Assembly (NCBI RefSeq): GCF_011397635.1
Contig: NC_064756.1
Span: 36,055,633 to 36,119,632 of the forward strand
DNA from: Epinephelus fuscoguttatus
Lineage: Eukaryota > Chordata > Actinopteri > Perciformes > Serranidae
Direction of reading: 5' to 3'
DNA length: 64,000 nt
The position numbers were made by a program, and so were the translations under genes. Under the pieces are notes generated by a model. That model searched no databases. It saw nothing but the letters and a program-made list of their open reading frames with translations, and was not told the origin of the DNA. Shown here piece after piece: positions 42,065-64,000 of this stretch. The first letter of the stretch is position 1, and each line of letters starts with the position of its first letter.

Positions 42065-42286
42065 TAGGATACAAATGAAGATGTCACTCTTTTTCTTTTA
42101 GCTCTGCAGTGGGATTGACAAGTTTCTCTACACTTCTTGTCCTGAAGAAGGACCCAACTTGTCATTCTCTACTCCTGTTCTTCATCCCTCCATCCACCAG
42201 GGAGGACATCTGTGGTGAGACCAAAACTGGAACAAAAGAAGGACAGAAGAACGAGAGGACAAGTAGAGTTCAGATCACACGAAAGG
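42032..42286 (+). promoter_or_regulatory. myo7a: Probable MYO7A non-coding first exon with TATA-like box
   Basis: TATATAAAG at 42032-42040 would place the start near 42065. A donor (gaaagg|gtaagg) follows at 42287. Alternatively the exon begins at an acceptor-like site (ctttttcttttag, 42101) and is internal to the 5' UTR. A 9-codon upstream frame (42075-42101) is present. A non-coding first exon agrees with the vertebrate MYO7A gene, whose ATG is in the second exon. Confidence 0.4.
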
Positions 42287-42347
42287 GTAAGGACAAACAG
42301 TCAGTCAGTAGGCGTCTAGAAGCACGTTGGCTTTATACATAATCTCC

Positions 42348-42351
<4 letters not shown>

Positions 42352-42408
<57 letters not shown>
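42352..42408. repeat. (TG)n microsatellite
   Basis: 57-nt uninterrupted TG tract. Confidence 0.98.
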
Positions 42409-42411
<3 letters not shown>

Positions 42412-42820
42412 AAAGGGCCATGGTGTGTTCATGCACTGTGGTCCAGTTGACATATCTTTCTTATTTCTTGAAATATTAGCAGTTGAAAATTCTCTGGAAA
42501 TGTACAGAGATATGTGAATGATACAGAAAAAAACAGACACAACACACCTATAGGTGTGTAATGTTAATGATTCAACATTTTATCAAACAGCAGTCACAGC
42601 ACTTACAGTAGTATTAATGGTGGAAATTTCCATCATTGTGACAGATGTCTTTCCAGATAATGTAAACACCTGTTTTCCTGTGTCATCAGTCTGTAGCTTT
42701 AAGATTGTGACTTGCTTTGTCAATGGGTATCATATTCTGCAATGCTAATAATTCATGAATCAACCGCTAGCAGTTTGTGACTAATAAAAAAGTACTATGT
42801 ATACATATATGTATGTATAC

Positions 42821-42848
42821 ATATATATATATATATATATATGTATAC

Positions 42849-42897
<49 letters not shown>
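42821..42897. repeat. (TA)n then (TG)n microsatellite
   Basis: A TA tract, a short atgtatacat spacer and a TG tract of 46 nt. Confidence 0.97.
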
Positions 42898-42899
<2 letters not shown>

Positions 42900-45800
42900 G
42901 GGAACTTTGTTTTTTGGTTGAAGTACTGAAACCATTCATAAGATCAGAAGTAGTTGTAGTTTATTGATTTTTCTTTACTCTTACCAAGAGGAGATCTACG
43001 GTGTACCTGTGCCAGTTTTAATAGATGGTGGGTGGTAGAAGACAATCATGATCTATTTTTCTAATGTACAGTGAGACCTACCTTGCATTGTGTCAGCGCT
43101 GGAGGCAGGTGTGGCTGAATTCATAAGGGCAATATTCCCCTCCTGTTCACTTCCATAAAATGCAAGCGAAGGGAAGAATTAAAAAACAACAACAAATAAA
43201 TGCTTCCCGTGACAAAGCAAATTTACATCCTTACATCACATGGAGTTCAGCTTTTGTGAATTTTGACCATTGAAGTGGCAGCATCAACCAAGAGCCAAGA
43301 AGTATGTGAGGCTGACCCAACTTGACTGTCACTGGCTGTAGTTTTCTGAGTGAGCCAAAAAGGAGGAGATATTGATTGTTGCCGTGTCTTACCAGACGAT
43401 ATTGTAAGATATTGGCTGTGAGAAATACAAACTGCCCCACATGAGAGATGCTGCCTGGCTGGCAGTGATTCAGGATACAGGCATGTAATGTGAGAAAATG
43501 GAAAATGTACAATAACATCATATTTTGTGGTATTTAGTCGCAAACTAGCTAACAAATGAAATCCACCTGTAAACTGATTTCCGTGAGTCTCACATCCAAT
43601 TTTCCCTACATTCAGTATGAATATTGCCTCGACAGACGATGGTCACTACTCGCCTGCGTTTTCCGTTTGACCATGTGCTAATTTTGTACTATGGGGAAAA
43701 AATGTAGGTAGCTTGTATTTCTTTAAACCAGTCACAATCGTCTTGGGCATTGCTAGGCCTGGGATGCAGTGATGGTGCTCTTGCAAGTGTCAGGAGGGAC
43801 TTTTTTTTGGTTGAACACTTGCACGTGGCAAGGTGAGCATTACCGTAAAAATGGAAAAATTCCTGCAAAAGAAAACGCCCCATTAAACAATAAAAATCTT
43901 TTAGTGTTTAGGTTGCTAGCTCTGGGGTTATTGTTGTTGTTTCACACACTCCTAAGTGTGGAGATAGGTCTGACTATGGGAAGCTAGGTGCATGAAGCAA
44001 TGGGATTTTCAAAAGGGTAGCATGCAGGAAGCGTATTGCTGTCTGAAGGAAGCAGCATATGACAGGCTTTATTCTGAAAGTCTAGATCCTGTGAGCCAGA
44101 CTATTTTTCTACTGATTCTAGTGATAAAGTAACAAAACAAGTCCTCCAAATTAGCAAACCAAATTACACCAATATCAGCAGGACAACAATGCTTTTTCAA
44201 ATTAAAAGAAAATAAATAGATACTTTAAAAAAACAAACAAACTGACACAGCTATGGATAAGGTTCGTTTAGGGTTAGGGAAACCCAGTTTGATATAAGAT
44301 AATTTGCTTAACTTCACTTTCATAATACATACATTTTTAACACATCTTCTACATACAGTTGTTTTACTGTACCTTAATGTCTTTTTTTCAATCAACACAC
44401 TATGTATCAATCTTGTACTTAAACACCTTTAAAAGTTCAATTACTAAGCAAAGTCAAATTTTATTTCCAACCTCTGCGTCTGATCTGACTGCACAGTAGA
44501 TTAGGGCGGGTCCCTCCCTGAGTACTTACAGGGCTTTTATACTCTTATCATGAATATACATTATGATATCATTTTCTGAACTGGGTGTAGCCAGGGTCAT
44601 GTCAACACTGATATTTCAACACAATCTGCTAATGTGAGCAAATTCTGTCTGGGAACAACATCAGTTTACTAAAGCAACATCATTTTATTAAAGCTGGATT
44701 AACATGTTTGGCTTGTCGGGGGAATCGAGACAATCTCAAGACAACATCTTTAATAAATTTTTCTCTATAATGTTGCAATGCAGAAGTAGAGTTGCACCAA
44801 ATAGAAAATGATTCAAACAAAGGAACAACACTTAAAAATTGTTCTTAAAAGGAGTACTCAAATGATTTAACATTGCGGGTCTCCTGACAGTTCAAACAAA
44901 AAGATAAAAATTGGTGTAGAAAAACAAGAGATGTCTGTTTAATCTAAATATTCTTCTTCCTATTCAAAACCTGGCGTCATCATTGCCCACAATTAAACTC
45001 GGCTGCCAGCAGTTGGGCTGGAAATGTATGCTATTATCAGCTAATGTAGCCTGAAGCCTCTATCCCCCTAAGCACTACACACTTGAGGCAATTTATCAGA
45101 CCTCACACTTCATACTTGTCATAGACTTTGATGTGTAAAACTGACACACTTTTAAACCCAGTTTGTCATGTGTTTTTTCAACTTGAAGTGACTGCTGCTG
45201 TCAATCTCCAGTTTCTCTTCTTCCTCTCTAATAAAAGCTTTTATTCTTACAACATCATCCACATCATCTTTATTTTATTCATACATATTCCATCAAATAA
45301 TAAAAAAAGAAAGAAAAAAGCCAAACAAATTTTATGTGTCCAAACCTACTTTGCACATAGAAGCCCTTTACTTCCTATTTTGGTTGCCCCAGAAAGTTAC
45401 CTATAATCAATTGTCTCTGGGTTCAATAATAGTCCACAGCTGTCTGCCTGTCCCATTAGAGGGTTGTACTCTGCCACTCTGCCTTTCTCAGTGGGGGGCT
45501 GGTGGCGTCTCCCTCAGGCCCATCAGTATAGGATTGGGTTCACTGATTGCAACTTGTAGTGTGACACAGCTGCTCCAACAGAACTTTCACACCACCTTCA
45601 AGCAGCAATTGGCCTTGTGTGTGGAAATGAGTAAGCAGCCGGGATTTTAACTTCTCTCTCAAGATTTTTTCACCCATTCTTTAGCCTACACAACTATTTC
45701 TATTACTTTTGTGAGTGCAGCATTATTACTGCTTTCCAGTGCTGTTGTCCCCACAGTTTCTGCAGCTATAATCAATATATTTTTATAGCAATGTATGAAA

Positions 45801-46608
45801 TGAAAATGTAAAAACAACATGAAAGTGGTCTGTTGTAGTGATAAACCTTCAGAGAATTATTAGCTGAATCTGCAGCTCCATTCGGCTTTACAGAGCTTTA
45901 TAGCCTCAGCTCATTGTTTAGCTTAGTTTTGGTTCACTCTCGCCGCTCTTAGTATCGTTTACAGCTGCAGCAGGTAGCTTCTTTTTCTGACTGCCAGCCC
46001 AAATCCATTTTTTTGGCATATCCTGATTGCATCTAGATTGATGAAGTCTGGACAGAAAAAAAATCTGATCCAAACCACATTTAGAGTTGGTTTTAAATGT
46101 GATTCCTATTGGATTTTTACAGATGCGTCCCAGTCTGAATACACTGGCTGCTCAAATTAAATTTCAAAGTGTTATTTGCGTACTGTATTGCTGAGGCTGA
46201 GCTTCTCCAGCTAAGATGTGAGTCTGTCTCAGAAGGGTTAAACAGCGTTGATGAGAAAAATCTGACATGCTGGACACTATAGAACTTAACTCTGGGGTTA
46301 ACAACCTAATATACAACCATGTAACTATCAGTACATTTCTCTGGAACACTGCATGTGACAGACTTTTACCATCCTTGCCCAGAAAAAAAAAGTTCACTGT
46401 CATGTTGTTTTAATGAAGGCTCAAAGCTGCAATTGTATTTCTCTCAGGAGCTTTGTAATCCTGCTTTTAACTTCCTTTGTATTTCTGCTTTCAAACATTT
46501 GTCTCTCTGTGTGATTCCTTCCCTTCTTCCCTCACTTTCTGTTGCAGAATGTTTTAATTTCACTGTAGTCAACACCTTTTGCTAATGTAGGATCCATATA
46601 AAATAAAT

Positions 46609-46611
<3 letters not shown>

Positions 46612-46671
<60 letters not shown>
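46612..46671. repeat. (CA)n microsatellite
   Basis: About 30 uninterrupted CA units. Confidence 0.98.
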
Positions 46672-46716
46672 CCTTTGTGCGAGACCTCTGCTGGGGTAAT
46701 TAGATGCTGAAATATT

Positions 46717-46750
<34 letters not shown>

Positions 46751-46882
46751 ACATGCAGTGTTTTATATGGATCCTTTTAGCAGGCTTGGCTCTGTTATTT
46801 TATTTACCCTCAGAATTTTAACAGCACAATTTTTATGTATCTGCTGCTCCTTCTGTCATATAAGTAAAACATCATCTGACTT

Positions 46883-46918
<36 letters not shown>

Positions 46919-47015
46919 GCTCCCATTATTTACCACTGGGGCTACTCTGAAAACTGAGGAGTGGTCATCCCTCCTTTTCTTGTCTTTTGTTGTTGCATTT
47001 TGTTGCGTATGTTGT

Positions 47016-47055
<40 letters not shown>

Positions 47056-48684
47056 CAGTACAGGCCAAAAGTTTGGACACACCTTCTCATTCAATGCGTT
47101 TTCTTTATTTTCATGACTATTTACATTGTAGATTCTCAGTGAAGGCATCAAAACTATGAATGAACACATGTGGAGTTATGTACTTAACAAAAAAAGGTGA
47201 AATAACTGAAAACATGTTTTATATTCTAGTTTCTTCAAAATAGCCACCCTTTGCTCTGATTACTGCTTTGCACACTCTTGGCATTCTCTCCATGAGCTTC
47301 AAGAGGTAGTCACCTGAAATGGTTTCCACTTCACAGGTGTGCCTTATCAGGGTTAATTAGTGGAATTTCTTGCTTTATCAATAGGGTTGGGACCATCAGT
47401 TGTGTTGTGCAGAAGTCAGGTTAATACACAGCCGACAGCCCTATTGGACAACTGTTAAAATTCATATTATGGCAAGAACCAATCAGCTAACTAAAGAAAA
47501 ACGAGTGGCCATCATTACTTTAAGAAATGAAGGTCAGCCAGTCCGGAAAATTGCAAAAACTTTAAATGTGTCCCCAAGTGGAGTCGCAAAAACCATCAAG
47601 CGCTACAACGAAACTGGCACACATGAGGACCGACCCAGGAAAGGAAGACCAAGAGTCACCTCTGCTTCTGAGGATAAGTTCATCTGAGTCACCAGCCTCA
47701 GAAATCGCAAGTTAACAGCAGCTCAGATCAGAGACCAGATGAATGCCACACAGAGTTCTAGCAGCAGACCCATCTCTAGAACAACTGTTAAGAGGAGACT
47801 GTGCGAATCAGGCCTTCATGGTCAAATAGCTGCTAGGAAACCACTGCTAAGGAGAGGCAACAAGCAGAAGAGATTTGTTTGGGCCAAGAAACACAAGGAA
47901 TGGACATTAGACCAGTGGAAATCTGTGCTTTGGTCTGATGAGTCCAAATTTGAGATCTTTGGTTCCAACCGCCGTGTCTTTGTGAGACGCAGAAAAGGTG
48001 AACGGATGGATTCCACATGCCTGGTTCCCACTGTGAAGCATGGAGGAGGAGGTGTGATGGTGTGGGGGTGTTTTGCTGGTGACACTGTTGGGGATTTATT
48101 CAAAATTGAAGGCACACTGAACCAGCATGGCTACCACAGCATCCTGCAGCGACATGCCATCCCATCCGCTTTGCGTTTAGTTGGACGATCATTTGTTTTT
48201 CAACAGGACAATGACCCCAAACAGACCTCCAGGCTGTGTAAGGGCTATTTGACCAAGAAGGAGAGTGATGGAGTGCTGCGGCAGATGACCTGGCCTCCAC
48301 AGTCACCGGACCTGAACCCAATGGAGATGGTTTGGGGTGAGCTGGACTGCAGAGTGAAGGCAAAGGGGCCAACAAGTGCTAAACACCTCTGGGAACTCCT
48401 TCAAGACTGTAGGAAAACCATTTCAGGTGACTACCTCTTGAAGCTCATGGAGAGAATGCCAAGAGTGTGCAAAGCAGTAATCAGAGCAAAGGGTGGCTAT
48501 TTTGAAGAAACTAGAATATAAAACATGTTTTCAGTTATTTCACCTTTTTTTGTTAAGTACATAACTCCACATGTGTTCATTCATAGTTTTGATGCCTTCA
48601 GTGAGAATCTACAATGTAAATAGTCATGAAAATAAAGAAAACGCATTGAATGAGAAGGTGTGTCCAAACTTTTGGCCTGTACTG
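47056..48684 (+). mobile_element. Tc1-like transposon, copy 2 (1,629 bp), in a (TA)n tract
   Basis: Same family as 39354-40981, almost base-identical and of nearly equal length. Ends CAGTACAGGCC / GGCCTGTACTG. It is inserted within a (TA)n microsatellite that continues on both sides (47018-47055, 48685-48701), so the TA duplication cannot be told from the host repeat. Confidence 0.95.
47469..48521 (+). pseudogene. Tc1-like transposase, copy 2, one nonsense codon
   Basis: 351-codon frame with the same start and end as copy 1. It is broken only by TGA at 47685-47687 (codon 73, after DKFI), where copy 1 has CGA. Codon 12 is intact here. Other changes include NDPKH to NDPKQ beside the second catalytic aspartate. 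No indels relative to copy 1 in the coding part. The DDE triad residues remain. Confidence 0.93.
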
Positions 48685-48711
48685 TATATATATATATATA
48701 GTTGATATTAT

Positions 48712-49006
48712 ATTCAGGGGTTCTCAAACAGGGGTCCAGGAAGCTCCAGGGGATCCCCCAAAAAATGGGGAAAAGTTTATTTTCATTATTTAATTCACTA
48801 TAGAAGTAGTGTGTGAGAGAAGAAGAATTATCCTCAATGTAGGTTTCACTTCCTCCACAATGTTCTTCCCAATGTAGTTGACAGCTATACAATTTGAAAC
48901 TTGAAATGGAGGTTCCTGCAGCGAAATTTTAACAAATGGAGGTCTGTAACCTAATATGTATGAATTCAGGGGTCCTTGACACAAAAAAATGCGGAATACC
49001 ACAAGT
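48712..49006. repeat. Short MITE-like repeat with caggggt ends
   Basis: Begins caggggttctcaaacaggggtcc and contains 'caggggtccttgacacaaaaaaatgcgga' near its right side. Resembles a common fish repeat of that opening; no second copy in the window. Confidence 0.4.
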
Positions 49007-49256
49007 GTTTGTAACTGTGTGTGTTTTTAAGATCTGTTGTTGCTCATGTTTTAATTTTTTGTTTCTTTTTGCTGTTTTTATGTTCTCATTTTTAGTTTTA
49101 CTCCCATGCTGTACTAATTACACTTTACATCCTTCCTTACTAACTGTATGCAATTTAAAGTAAAATATAATAAACCTTACCCACTGTAGGACTAGACAGT
49201 AAATAATTATTATCTTGATAAACGGATTCTCTTATTGTTCTCTTTGTCTGTCTCAG

Positions 49257-63935
<14,679 letters not shown>

Positions 63936-64000
63936 GTAAGTCAGCTCCTGCACGTACAGCATAGCTGGAGAGATGTACGTGTATTTAATGCAACACCTGC

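Larger units (their letters stand above)
42287..47055 (+). other. myo7a: Intron before the myo7a ATG exon, left part
   Basis: Non-coding DNA with microsatellites at 42352-42408 (TG), 42821-42842 (TA), 42852-42897 (TG), 46612-46671 (CA), 46721-46747 (TG), 46887-46915 (TG) and 47018-47055 (TA). Between about 42900 and 46600 I see only short unconserved open frames and no element borders. Confidence 0.5.

Overview
This 64 kb window is nuclear DNA of a ray-finned fish, most likely a percomorph teleost. The evidence is short GT-AG exons in long introns, many (CA/TG)n microsatellites, tRNA-derived fish SINEs, hAT-type and TTAA-type non-autonomous elements, and two Tc1-like transposons. No prokaryotic, organellar or retroviral feature was found.

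Layout. (1) 46-18830, + strand: the 3' part of rsf1, the histone-binding subunit of the RSF chromatin remodeller. Sixteen exons join in one frame for 1,395 codons plus stop; the N-terminal exon(s) lie left of the window. (2) 19450-27130: repeat-rich intergenic DNA. It holds a TTAA-flanked palindrome and a 1.55 kb element (25285-26837) with an exact 8-bp target duplication, which contains an unrecognised, apparently spliced minus-strand mini-gene. (3) 27411-33000, +: clns1a (pICln), complete, with a likely 6-nt microexon and a stop codon split by the last intron. (4) 37575-34495, -: aqp11, complete in three exons (271 residues). (5) 42065-63935, +: the 5' end of myo7a: a probable non-coding first exon, the canonical ATG exon coding MVILQQ, motor-domain exons at 63199 and 63502, and three unexpected candidates: two alternative ATG first exons (50367, 60837) that are phase-compatible with exon 63199, and an 18-nt microexon (63918).

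The gene set (MYO7A, AQP11, CLNS1A, RSF1) is the same neighbourhood as on human 11q13.5-q14.1, which supports orthology. The genes are functionally separate: chromatin remodelling, snRNP assembly/PRMT5 methylosome, ER aquaglyceroporin, and hair-cell/retinal myosin.

Mobile DNA. The two Tc1-like copies (39354-40981, 47056-48684) have a DD38E transposase, unusually long terminal repeats (about 269 bp) that contain the transposase C-terminus, and one different CGA-to-TGA nonsense change each. Several insertions are nested, which gives a relative chronology.

The strongest leads for follow-up are the alternative N-terminal exons and microexon of myo7a, the clns1a microexon, the microsatellites that abut splice sites of in-frame (skippable) exons, and the mini-gene inside the 8-bp-TSD element. 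All exon calls come from reading splice signals, phases and remembered vertebrate protein sequences; no alignment or RNA data were available.
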